Positions 38,920-47,691 of a stretch of DNA of 64,000 bases are shown here, one piece after another. Made by a program: the position numbers and the translations under genes. Position 1 is the stretch's first letter; every line of letters starts with the position of its first letter. Origin of the DNA: Acidiferrobacterales bacterium. GTDB lineage: Bacteria; Pseudomonadota; Gammaproteobacteria; Arenicellales; JAJDZL01. The stretch lies in assembly GCA_028820695.1 (NCBI GenBank), contig JAPPIB010000052.1:1-64000 (forward strand), read 5' to 3'. Under the pieces are notes generated by a model that did no database searches, was not told the origin of the DNA, and worked only from the letters and a program-made list of their open reading frames with translations.

Positions 38920-40018
38920 CTGCCATACTCGCTTGTCGTTCCAAACATTCCTGCCATTTGCGCACTGTCACCTCCTGAAACGCTTTTACGACCGGATTGA
39001 ACTCTATAGGAGGGGCATCCCAGTGTTCCTCGTACGCCCGCTGCTCGGCTTCCACCGCGTACTTGTCCTGCGCAAGCAAGGGGGCGATCAAAAATTGATT
39101 TGACAGGTTCATCACCGCATACATGGCGAATCGTGGAAATTTCATTGGCAGAAGAGGGATTTTCAGTGACTTGAAGTAAAACAGGAAAAACACCCGGGTC
39201 GTACGCTCGTTGATCGGCAGCACAAACAGCCAATGCTTGATACAGTCATCGGTATTGGACCACTGGTAGGGATACTGATAGCAAAGCTCCATGTAATTGG
39301 TGTTGATACTCTTGTGATCAACAAAATATCTGGAGAATCGTCCGCGTCCGACTTGGGTATCGTAGGACAGGTGCACATCATCACCGATGGTTTCAAATCC
39401 AATCAGCGTTGCATCATCGAACGGGCGGTACTTGCGATGCAGGTGCGCATGGGTAAAGTCACTGACATTATCGATCACCATTGAATGATGTGCGGCCCAC
39501 GTGAATACAAGCGGTACGCAAGTCCACCTGTCGCTTCCCTCAAGTTCGGGAATTTCCGGCATCGGGGTCTGCTCAGCCAATTGTGATTCTCCCGGAAACA
39601 GCCATATCAATCCATATCGAACTCTTACAGGATATTTTGCGACTACCGGTTTCCCGGTCTTGAGTTTGGATGTATTGACGGCTATGTCTGCACGACAACC
39701 TTCCGGGTCATACGCCCAGCCATGGTATGGGCATACGAGGTTGCATCCGTCAACATCGCCAAGTGACAACTTGATCTGGCGGTGCGCACAACGATTTTCC
39801 AGGGCATGAAAGGAGCCGTCGGTGGCACGATAAAGTGCAATCGACTGCTTCCAGAAGACAACCTCGATCACGGTTCCCGGCTTGACGTTTCGCACCTGTT
39901 CAACGGCATACCAGTAGTTCGGGTCCATGCCAGCGGCGCGCACCTTCTGGCGCAAGTTGCCTGCATCCTCAAACAGCGGTGGCGATTGCCGCGACACAAA
40001 ACCTGGTTCTAACTTCAT
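38906..40018 (-). CDS. sdmA: Rieske oxygenase, SdmA-like sterol C-4 demethylase component
   Basis: A 370-residue Rieske non-heme iron oxygenase. The 2Fe-2S motif is CAHRQI...CPYHGWAYD (CxH and CxxH). The mononuclear iron ligands are in the VSDFTHAHLHRKY segment (Asp, His, His). The start at 40018 (MKLEPGFVSR) is chosen because an AAAGGGAA ribosome site sits just upstream; the longer frame would overlap the preceding gene. In Methylococcus capsulatus, SdmA oxidises the C-4 methyl of sterols and SdmB finishes demethylation. The neighbouring SdmB-like dehydrogenase and sterol genes make the same role likely here. Confidence 0.83.
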   Translation of the reverse strand: MKLEPGFVSRQSPPLFEDAGNLRQKVRAAGMDPNYWYAVEQVRNVKPGTVIEVVFWKQSIALYRATDGSFHALENRCAHRQIKLSLGDVDGCNLVCPYHGWAYDPEGCRADIAVNTSKLKTGKPVVAKYPVRVRYGLIWLFPGESQLAEQTPMPEIPELEGSDRWTCVPLVFTWAAHHSMVIDNVSDFTHAHLHRKYRPFDDATLIGFETIGDDVHLSYDTQVGRGRFSRYFVDHKSINTNYMELCYQYPYQWSNTDDCIKHWLFVLPINERTTRVFFLFYFKSLKIPLLPMKFPRFAMYAVMNLSNQFLIAPLLAQDKYAVEAEQRAYEEHWDAPPIEFNPVVKAFQEVTVRKWQECLERQASMAVVND

Positions 40019-40040
40019 GCAGAAATTCCCTTTGCAATAA

Positions 40041-41162
40041 CTAAATTTGTTCTTCTGCCAAACCACTTTCCATTGGACTGGATACCGTTTCAAGTGGTTT
40101 TCTCGCCATAGGATTGGTAACTACCCCGCGGCGAAGGTAGTGAAACGCATAAGCTTCGTAAAATGCGTCCCGAATGGAAGTCGGCTGATAACCAAGTTGT
40201 TCCTTCGCCTTGGCAAGATTTGCATGTCGACGTCGTTTTAACAGGCGGATTGCACCGGGAGTAAACCTTTGCGGAAAACTCGGGTGCGCGCGGCTGAGGT
40301 AGAAGCTCGCCACTTCCGAAAACGCCAGCATCACGCCTGTGGGTATCCGTCGAGCCTTTTTGGGCACGCCTGTAACCTCCGCAAAGAGGTCAACAATTTC
40401 GGTAATCGTACGATATTCAGTGGAGAAGATGTACTTTTCGCCCGCTTTGCCGTGCCGCATACATAAAAGGTGACCTTGGACGATGTCTTTTGCTGCAACG
40501 AATTCGAAGCCGCCTTCAATGTAAGCACGAAGTTTACCGTGTGTGTAATCGCATAGCGTTCTGCCCAATCTTGACGGGAAATAATCGTGACCACCGACTA
40601 CTGCGCAACAGGTGGCAACAATCACTTCCTGACCCTTTGCGGCTGCGCGCCAACACTCATGCTCAACAAGCGACTTACTGCGCTCGTACGGCATAGTTCG
40701 AATCATGGGATAGAACTGCATGCTTTCGTCGGCGGGTATTGACGGGTTGTCGAGATTATGACCGACCGCACTGAAGGATCCGGTGACAACCACCCGCCCG
40801 GCTTCCACATCGCGAGCTGCCTGCAATACGTTTCGTGTGCCGGTCACATTGCTTTCGTAAATTTCCCGGCGGTGAGCCCGATTGCCGTCGATGGTGGAAA
40901 TCTTGGCGGCAACGTGATAGACACCCTGACATCCTTCCATTGCCCGTGTGGTGGCATCAAGATTTCGGATATCGCCGTAGACACGCTCAACATCCAAATT
41001 TTCCACTCCCTCGTTATTGTCTTCGTGCCTCAACAATATCCGCATACGAACGCCATCCGCCAGCAGGCGATGTACAAGATTTGCACCGACATGACCCGCC
41101 GCTCCGGTTACAAACACAGGCGGCGACGACCGGCTGACTGAATCATTCAACTTTTGCTGCAT
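40041..41162 (-). CDS. sdmB: NAD(P)-dependent 3-beta-hydroxysteroid dehydrogenase/decarboxylase-like, SdmB
   Basis: A 373-residue extended SDR of the 3-beta-HSD/NSDHL type. The Rossmann motif is VFVTGAAGHVGANLV, and the catalytic pair is Tyr-x-x-x-Lys in YERSKSLVE. The C-terminal half carries ARRIPTGVMLAFSEVASF, usual in the group. After SdmA oxidises the C-4 methyl group to a carboxylate, such an enzyme oxidises the 3-hydroxyl and releases CO2. It is the first gene of the minus-strand sterol operon. The start at 41162 (MQQKLNDSV) is preferred, because the longer frame would run through the edge of the insertion element. Confidence 0.82.
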   Translation of the reverse strand: MQQKLNDSVSRSSPPVFVTGAAGHVGANLVHRLLADGVRMRILLRHEDNNEGVENLDVERVYGDIRNLDATTRAMEGCQGVYHVAAKISTIDGNRAHRREIYESNVTGTRNVLQAARDVEAGRVVVTGSFSAVGHNLDNPSIPADESMQFYPMIRTMPYERSKSLVEHECWRAAAKGQEVIVATCCAVVGGHDYFPSRLGRTLCDYTHGKLRAYIEGGFEFVAAKDIVQGHLLCMRHGKAGEKYIFSTEYRTITEIVDLFAEVTGVPKKARRIPTGVMLAFSEVASFYLSRAHPSFPQRFTPGAIRLLKRRRHANLAKAKEQLGYQPTSIRDAFYEAYAFHYLRRGVVTNPMARKPLETVSSPMESGLAEEQI

Positions 41163-41283
41163 TCCACGGTGGCGCAAGTTCCGGACAACCAACTGTAGGC
41201 ACCCTGCTATCTGCAAGGGTATGATTCCTTTCTTGTTGCATATTATACGTGAACAGACTGCGCTACAAGCGTGTTCGTTATCC

Positions 41284-41398
41284 CCCAAATCGGCAAGTAA
41301 GAAGGTAAAGACGATGCCAATCGGTCGAATTTCACGATTCGACACACTTTCATCCCGCCGATTCCATGCCGATCAGGTCATGATGCCGGCAATTGTCC
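41284..41398 (+). repeat. Left inverted end of the IS1380-like element
   Basis: About 115 bases that align without gaps, at roughly 70 percent identity by eye, to the reverse complement of 42438-42552. The terminal 17 bases are identical. The arm extends past the transposase stop at 41378, longer than the short inverted repeats usual for IS1380 elements. Confidence 0.75.
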
Positions 41399-42211
41399 TA
41401 TATCTCCCGGATTGCACCGGCATACCTGCGTCATCCCCGCCATGGCGCCATGCGCCCGCCTTGCCCGCAACGACAATCCGTAATCAACCGCAACCCAAGC
41501 CGTCAACCGCCTCGCATGACGGACCGCATGGCCGCCTGTCGCATAGATGTGAAACCGGATCGACGGCGCCCGCGCTGCCATCCACCTGCCCGGCAGCATC
41601 ATCCGCAGCAGACACAGCAGATTGCAAGCCAGCGCATTGATCATGACCCACACCGCATTGGCTCCAAAATCCCCGCACGGCAGCCTGGCGCCGGGAAAGT
41701 CGCTCCGAAGCTGTTTCAACTTGTTCTCCGAGGTCTCGCCACGCAGGTTATACCAGTGCACGACCTGATGATCCGTGCGGTCATCGAGATTGGTCGCAAT
41801 CGCACGATACACATACTCCCCACAGGCCACACTGTCATCACCGGCCTCAAGGAACGTGTTGAGGCTCACATTCTCTCTCTTGCCGATGCACTTTCTTTGA
41901 ACCACCAGCGCAAACGCCTCGGTGCGCTCCATCACATGCACCGTACGCGCCACCTCCTGACTGCGCGACTCGGTACCGTCGGCATGCACCAGCGGCTTCC
42001 AGTGCCCAGCCGCAATCGAACCGATCGACTCCTTGACCGTGCCGTCCATCCGCGCCCGGATCACAAAGCGCTTGCCGGTCTCCATCAGATAGCGGATCAA
42101 CTCGTTTTGGTAACCGGCCGCATCAATGCGAACCTTCGACACCGCCACCCCCTCAGGCAGTGACGCCTCACACTGCCTGACAAATTGCAGATTGTCCTTG
42201 TTCGGCAGCAC
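41378..42211 (-). pseudogene. IS1380-family transposase, N-terminally truncated
   Basis: A 277-residue fragment corresponding to the C-terminal part of IS1380 transposases, which are usually about 450 residues. It shows LPEGVAVSKVRIDAAGYQNELI, with the second catalytic acidic residue region, the YRAIATNLDD segment, VVHWYNLRGETSENKLKQL with the catalytic glutamate region, and GANAVWVMINALACNLL. Upstream of 42211 no matching N-terminus is found in any frame, so about 170 residues are missing. It cannot transpose itself. Confidence 0.85.
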
Positions 42212-42437
42212 ACTACCGTCTCTACACCGACAGATTGCTTTTTGCAGTTGACTGCTGAAAAAGTTGCTGCTCGGAAAAACAATCTACCCAAGACAGATCG
42301 TGTTGTCGCAGTTTATACCGGAAAACACGAACAAATGTTCCGGATCAGTTCGGGACAAAACCTGGCTTTGAGCACGGTCTAATGTTGGAAATGACACAGG
42401 AAACGAGACCTGTTGGCACTGCCATTCGAGAATTGTT

Positions 42438-42552
42438 GGTCTATTGTCGATGTCATGACCTGGCAGACATGGAATCGGCAGGCTGGAAGAGTGTCGGACC
42501 GTGAAAACCGACCGCCTGGTCCCGCTTTTGTAAATTTACTTGCCGATTTGGG
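42438..42552 (-). repeat. Right inverted end of the IS1380-like element
   Basis: The mirror arm of 41284-41398 in opposite orientation. It carries the sequence seen at the 3' side of the transposase gene, so it may be the 3' remnant of a second, inverted copy and not a normal left/right end pair. Confidence 0.7.
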
Positions 42553-42729
42553 ATGCACACAAAGTTGAATGAAATTCAGTTTGGTACAATAATCAGCGAT
42601 CTGGAATCTTGTCGCAGCGCCATCGGTCGACAGGAGGAATTCCACATTGTCATTCAGGGTGATTTAACAGAATCTTGGAGTGTGTCGACACGTCAGGATC
42701 AGCGCGATCAGCATGGAGAGAGATCTTTA

Positions 42730-44109
42730 GTGAAACGCAGAATTGCAATTATAGGTGGTGGGATGTCAGGAGTCGGTACCGCTTGGGCACTCCAGAAACA
42801 TCCGGATTTATTTGATTTCCAACTGTTCGAAGCACAATCGCAACTTGGTGGCAATGCGATCACCGTCGAAATGCCGCAGAGCGACGGAACAACTATTCCA
42901 TTTGATATTTCTGTCACTGCGTGCATTCCCTCGGCGTACCATCATGTCGTCCTTTTCATGCAGCAGAACGGAATCGAAATTATCGATACAAAATTCAGTT
43001 ACAGTGTGAAATACCACGGAGGTGTCTACGCACACGACTTTGACTCGGACATTCGGCGCGAACTGCAGTCAGAAATCAAGAAATTCCAAAAACTCCTAAA
43101 GTTTCTGAAGTGGATCGGCACAGTGAACCGATCCAAGTCCAGAGTATTGAATGCAATAAATCCATTCAATTACGTCAGTATGGGGACATTGCTCAATTTC
43201 GGTAAGTTTTCAGGAGGTTTCAGATACAAGATACTCAAACCGATGTTTGTCAATTTTCTGATGGCGACAAACGTATTCGACATGCCGGCTTCCTTATTTG
43301 CACGCTATCTGGAATTTTTCGACATTGAGACGGAAACGCCCATGCAAACGTGGAATCAGGGTTCGCAACGCGTCTACGAAAAACTGTCCGCAGATTTTCT
43401 CGACAGGATCCATCTCAATCGGCCTGTTCGAAAGGTCTACCGACATCCGGACAAGGTGGTTGTCGAAGACGCCGACGGAAAGACTGAAGTCTTTGACGAT
43501 GTCGTCTTTGCTTGCAATGCAAATCAGACACTCATGATCCTGGATAAGCCAACGTTGATGGAGAACTGGCTCTTGTCCTCAATTCGCTATGAGAGCGAAC
43601 TGCACAACCACACAGTTGTTCATTCAGATGCTTCGGTCCTTCCCGATAGCGAGGTCAGGGCGCTGGAAACTCGTAGCAATCACATCGAACAGTATGGTTC
43701 CCGACCTGACAACTACGAAATAACCTACATCATGCACAACCAGCAACCTTGGGCAAAGCGATCGGAAAGACCGTGCTTGGTTACGTACAATCCGATCACC
43801 CCGATAGACTCCGGCAAGGTCATCAAGAGATGGTGGTTTCAGCATATCGTACACGATGTACGTCACGCCATCGTGTCAGTTCAACTGTTTCGATTTGTCC
43901 AGGGAAGAAGAATGACCTGGCATTGCGGGGCCCATACCCTGATCAACAGTCAGGAAACTTGTTTTGTTACGGGACTGATAACGGCCAAACAGTTGGGAGC
44001 AGACTATCCATTTGACGATCCTGAGGCAGCGAAATGGTTCAACTTCTACGGTCGCCTGATGTATGGACGGCGATTCAAGAAAGTTAAGCTGGCGATTGGC
44101 TCACATTGA
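42730..44109 (+). CDS. COG2907-type NAD/FAD-binding oxidoreductase
   Basis: About 459 residues beginning with the GTG of VKRRIAIIGGGMSGVGTAW, an N-terminal FAD Rossmann motif. Landmarks of the COG2907 flavoprotein group follow: FEAQSQLGGNAITVE, VVHSDASVLPDSE, ITYIMHNQQP, VTYNPITPI and FVQGRRMTWHCGAHT. The 59 in-frame codons upstream of 42730 cover the end of the insertion element and are not family-like, so the GTG is the probable start. COG2907 proteins accompany cyclopropane fatty acid synthase-type genes elsewhere. Here the gene is divergent from the sterol operon, suggesting a lipid or sterol oxidoreduction, which is inference. Confidence 0.75.
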   Translation: MKRRIAIIGGGMSGVGTAWALQKHPDLFDFQLFEAQSQLGGNAITVEMPQSDGTTIPFDISVTACIPSAYHHVVLFMQQNGIEIIDTKFSYSVKYHGGVYAHDFDSDIRRELQSEIKKFQKLLKFLKWIGTVNRSKSRVLNAINPFNYVSMGTLLNFGKFSGGFRYKILKPMFVNFLMATNVFDMPASLFARYLEFFDIETETPMQTWNQGSQRVYEKLSADFLDRIHLNRPVRKVYRHPDKVVVEDADGKTEVFDDVVFACNANQTLMILDKPTLMENWLLSSIRYESELHNHTVVHSDASVLPDSEVRALETRSNHIEQYGSRPDNYEITYIMHNQQPWAKRSERPCLVTYNPITPIDSGKVIKRWWFQHIVHDVRHAIVSVQLFRFVQGRRMTWHCGAHTLINSQETCFVTGLITAKQLGADYPFDDPEAAKWFNFYGRLMYGRRFKKVKLAIGSH

Positions 44110-44574
44110 ACGTTGTTTCAGGAATATCCGCGTTACAAGATTGATATGCATCAGTCTTGGAATCAAGTTTATACAACTGTTGACGAAAGAATCGACTCTT
44201 GAGCGCCGCCACGAGCGACACGGTACAGGTATTGGATCAAGTTGGTACCGGGTGTTCCGCGGCACGTAGTCAGAAATTCAAGGTAAAAGTTGTACTGACC
44301 ACCTGAACTTGTCGCATGTTCTGAACGACGACGGATATGACAAAGCGCAATTCATTGAACGTACACGTCAAGGTTGAAATATAATTCAGGCGCGAGAATC
44401 ACTGACCAACGTCACACGGCGAGAGCATGAACGATCTGCCTTTCATCCACCGTCCAAATGCAATTAGCCGCCAACCCCGCGTAGCGGCGATGCCCTCATC
44501 AAAGAAACCGAGGTGTCATCCTAAACGAATGGAGTTCTTGCACACGTCCGGGTGAACAACAGTAAAGACTCGAG
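44110..44574. other. Intergenic region without a recognisable gene
   Basis: About 465 bases between the flavoprotein gene and the LolA-like gene. Only very short frames occur. It probably holds a promoter for the LolA-like and GPP34-P450 genes. No clear operator, hairpin terminator or RNA gene was seen. Confidence 0.55.
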
Positions 44575-45390
44575 ATGACTAAACTGTTCGATACAGCAAT
44601 TGCAGTTGTAACGCTTGTAAGCGTCCTATTGTGTGCAACCGCATGGTCTGATTCCAATTTGACAGCTGGAAGTGCGGAAGAGGCGGGACAGCGATTGGCA
44701 ACAGAAGCCCGTGCGCGCCAGGCGGGATTCGGCAATTACACAGCCAGCCTGCGTATGGTGTTGCGCAATAGACAGGGCAAGGAAAGCAACCGGGAACTGC
44801 GGCTGAAAGTCATCGAAGTAGAAGGCGATGGAGATCAGACCCTATTTGTGTTCGACCGTCCGTCCGATGTGAAGGGAACCGCATTTTTAGTCCACGGTCA
44901 TAAGGACAAACCAGACCGTCAGTGGCTGTACCTGCCGGCATTGAAGCGGGTGAAGTCGATCACCTCTTCGAATCAGTCCGGCTCATTCATGGGCAGTGAG
45001 TTCTCCTATGAGGACATGGGTGCGGCTGAAGTCGAAAAATTCGACCATAAATATCTCGGAGACGAGGCATGTGGCGAATTTCAGTGTTATGTGCTTGAAA
45101 GAGTGCCCAAGAGTGAAGATTCCGGATATTCCCGGATGGAAATCTTACTTGATCAACAGGAGCTTCGCGTCATCAGTATCCGATATTTCGATCGCAGACA
45201 GGAACACCTCAAGACGATGACGGCAGAAGGTTATGAGGTGTTTCTCGATGAATTCTGGCGCAGTAAAACAAATACCATGACAAACCACCTCACAGGCAAA
45301 GCTTCAATGCTTCAGTGGTCAAATTTTGAATTTCAAACCGACCTTAACCACAGAGACTTTTCAAAAACTGCATTGAAGCGAGTCCGTTAG
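44575..45390 (+). CDS. Periplasmic outer-membrane lipoprotein-sorting (LolA-like) protein
   Basis: A 271-residue exported protein with an N-terminal signal peptide (hydrophobic segment about residues 7-24). The mature part matches the LolA-like outer-membrane lipoprotein-sorting family: LRMVLRNRQGKESNRELRL, FDRPSDVKGTAFLVH, QWLYLPALKRVKSI and GSFMGSEFSYEDM. These proteins form an incomplete beta-barrel with a hydrophobic cavity and commonly accompany RND/MMPL permeases. A permease of that type is 2.3 kb away. In this locus the likely cargo is a sterol or other lipid crossing the periplasm. Confidence 0.82.
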   Translation: MTKLFDTAIAVVTLVSVLLCATAWSDSNLTAGSAEEAGQRLATEARARQAGFGNYTASLRMVLRNRQGKESNRELRLKVIEVEGDGDQTLFVFDRPSDVKGTAFLVHGHKDKPDRQWLYLPALKRVKSITSSNQSGSFMGSEFSYEDMGAAEVEKFDHKYLGDEACGEFQCYVLERVPKSEDSGYSRMEILLDQQELRVISIRYFDRRQEHLKTMTAEGYEVFLDEFWRSKTNTMTNHLTGKASMLQWSNFEFQTDLNHRDFSKTALKRVR

Positions 45391-45570
45391 TCATTTGCAT
45401 CCCCAATCGAAATACTTTCTGTGAGGCCATGATCCAAATTTTCTCGAAACCACAGTTAACCTTCTCCAAACTACTTCCGAGAGTTGGCGCACCAACTGCC
45501 TGAGTCACGACGACGACCCCGACCTGTCTTCGTGTGATACTCACATTCAACGACAAAACAAAGTTTGCAT

Positions 45571-47559
45571 ATGGTCAACCGAGTCAATCAATTCGAACAG
45601 CAATCAATAACCGTTCTTGAAGACCTGTTGGTAATGTTGCTCAATCCTCAATCAGGTTACTTCTATCAGGTCGCCGGTTGGAACATGAACTGTGCGGCCA
45701 TCGGTGCCGTTCTCGCTGAGTTGTCCCTGCTGTTCCGCATCGACACTGATTTGGAAAAATTAATCGTGTTGGATTCGCAACTCACTGGCAAGAAAAATTT
45801 GGATTTTGTGCTGAAGACAATTGCCGCGAGTCCGGTCGAAAGAAGCACGGGATTCTGGATTGAAAATCTCGCCGTGAGCGCAGGAGACCTGATCGACAAT
45901 TCATTATCCCATCTGGTGGAGAAAGAAATACTGACATACCACGAAGGAGAATTTTGGACTCCGCATGCTACCAGCCAGCACCGTGAGTCAATTGAAGCAC
46001 GGATCCGCGAGGCGATATTCATGGACAATATCCCGGATCCCAGAGAAGCCATCATCATTTCCCTGATCAATGCCTGTAGCATCTTTCCCTATTTGTATGA
46101 ACTGGATGAAGAAGTTGTTGAGCGGATTGAATTTCTATGCCAAGTCGACCTGATTGGCAAATTCATCGCCGATTCGGTCAAGCAGAAAATTTCAAGTCCA
46201 TTACTGCGCGGGGCGACGCTGTCCAAACAAATCCCGGTCGTACCGATTCATAAGCTGATTTTCAATAGACATCTGCGAACCGGTTGGGTTCCAGCATTTT
46301 TTTCGGATATTGCAGCAGAATACGGCCCTGTTTTTCGAATCAGGGCGCCGTTCAAAACAATGACCTTTCTGGTAGGGCCGCAGATAACCGAATGGGCACA
46401 TCGACGCGGGCGCATGCACTTAAGATCCCGCGACTATTTCTCTGACATTGAGAGAGTCTATGGTGCATCCGGTCTGATACCCGCACTGGACGGTGCAGAT
46501 CACTTTCGTCTGCGCAAGCACATGCAGCCTGGAATTTCGCGCAAGCGGGTCGGCCAACGCCTCCCGGAACTCCTCGAACTTATGGGAAATTTCGTAGCAG
46601 ACTGGAAAGTCGGCACCGTCCTGCAAGGAACGAGCATGTGCCGACTGATGGTGAATTCACAAATCTCCCCGCTCACTCTCAGCATTGATTCGCAAGATAT
46701 CGTCGAAGATCTGATCAAATTCAAAGAACGCGCACTGACCACTCATGTCGCGAAAATTCTACCTAAGTTTTTGCTGCATACCTCAGGTATGCGAAAGACA
46801 TTCCAGGCGGTAAATCTCGCGGTTGAACGAGTCCAAAGCACTCATACCCCGGTACAGCGGGCAAATTGTCCGGTGGACCTGGCAGACGATCTTTTGGGCC
46901 TGCACGGTAACGACCCACAATTTATGCCTCAGTCGAACTTGAAATTTGCGCTGTCGGCACCGTTGCTGGCCAGCATGTATCTTGGTGATGCGCTCGGATT
47001 CTCGCTGTATGAAATGGCGAATCGACCCAGCCTGTATGATCAGATAGATCGCGAGGCGCAAGCGATTTTTGCCGACGGAATCCCTGATTATTCTCAAATT
47101 AACGAGACGAATGCCGATGTCACCGTTCGATTCATGCGAGAGTGTCTGCGCTTGTATCCAATCATACCGTTGGCACTTCGAGCCGTAATGAATTCAGCAG
47201 TGGTGGAAGGATTTGAACTGGAAGCTGGACAACAGGTTTTCGTTGTTCAAACCGCTTCACACTACATGGACGAATATTTTCCTGACCCGTACAAGTTTGA
47301 CATCGACCGCTACCTGCCAGAACGCAACGAACATCGCCAGTTCGCATACTGCCCATACGGATGGGGCACACACCGGTGTCTTGGTGCCAACCTGTTGGAA
47401 TTGCTACTGACGTTGAATCTGTTGGTGATCGCATACAGTTTCAAATTGGAATTGACACCTTCAAACTACAAAATCGGCTTCAATCCATTCCCCTCGATGT
47501 CACCGGACTCAAAACTTAAGTTTCGAGTCGCCGAACTAAAACGTCAAATTCCTGTGTGA
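45571..47559 (+). CDS. GPP34 (GOLPH3-like) domain fused to cytochrome P450
   Basis: A 662-residue protein with two domains. Residues 1 to about 210 match the GPP34 family: LEDLLVMLLNPQSG at the start, AAIGAVLAELSLLFRID, LVEKEILTYHEGEFW, and the PDPREAIIISLINAC segment. Eukaryotic GOLPH3 uses this fold to bind phosphoinositides. From about residue 225 it is a cytochrome P450 with ExxR (ECLRLYP), FPDPYKFDIDRYLPER, and the heme motif YGWGTHRCLG with Cys603. The I-helix reads YLGDALGF and lacks the usual Thr of the acid-alcohol pair, so the oxygen chemistry may be unusual. I know of no characterised protein with this architecture. The start is ATG 45571. Its place in the sterol locus suggests a membrane sterol or lipid substrate. 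Confidence 0.8.
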   Translation: MVNRVNQFEQQSITVLEDLLVMLLNPQSGYFYQVAGWNMNCAAIGAVLAELSLLFRIDTDLEKLIVLDSQLTGKKNLDFVLKTIAASPVERSTGFWIENLAVSAGDLIDNSLSHLVEKEILTYHEGEFWTPHATSQHRESIEARIREAIFMDNIPDPREAIIISLINACSIFPYLYELDEEVVERIEFLCQVDLIGKFIADSVKQKISSPLLRGATLSKQIPVVPIHKLIFNRHLRTGWVPAFFSDIAAEYGPVFRIRAPFKTMTFLVGPQITEWAHRRGRMHLRSRDYFSDIERVYGASGLIPALDGADHFRLRKHMQPGISRKRVGQRLPELLELMGNFVADWKVGTVLQGTSMCRLMVNSQISPLTLSIDSQDIVEDLIKFKERALTTHVAKILPKFLLHTSGMRKTFQAVNLAVERVQSTHTPVQRANCPVDLADDLLGLHGNDPQFMPQSNLKFALSAPLLASMYLGDALGFSLYEMANRPSLYDQIDREAQAIFADGIPDYSQINETNADVTVRFMRECLRLYPIIPLALRAVMNSAVVEGFELEAGQQVFVVQTASHYMDEYFPDPYKFDIDRYLPERNEHRQFAYCPYGWGTHRCLGANLLELLLTLNLLVIAYSFKLELTPSNYKIGFNPFPSMSPDSKLKFRVAELKRQIPV

Positions 47560-47691
47560 CAAACGCTCATTGGAGAGCGGCACAATGCACGGATGCATGA
47601 CTGCCGGAAGTGCACACAGACCATGGTCGAAATCTATGTCTGCGCACAGAGATGCAGTCCTCATCACTGTCTCTCGCACGCAGTAAACGAA

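Larger units (their letters stand above)
41284..42552. mobile_element. Degraded IS1380-family insertion element
   Basis: An element of about 1.27 kb bounded by inverted ends that begin with the same 17 bases (CCCAAATCGGCAAGTAA at 41284, reverse complement ending at 42552). It contains only the C-terminal half of an IS1380 transposase. It lies between the first gene of the sterol operon and the divergent flavoprotein gene, so it probably landed in their shared promoter region. I could not identify a target-site duplication. Confidence 0.75.

Noticed and set aside
41393..42163. A 256-codon open frame on the plus strand inside the insertion element
   Set aside because: It is the antisense shadow of the IS1380 transposase fragment.
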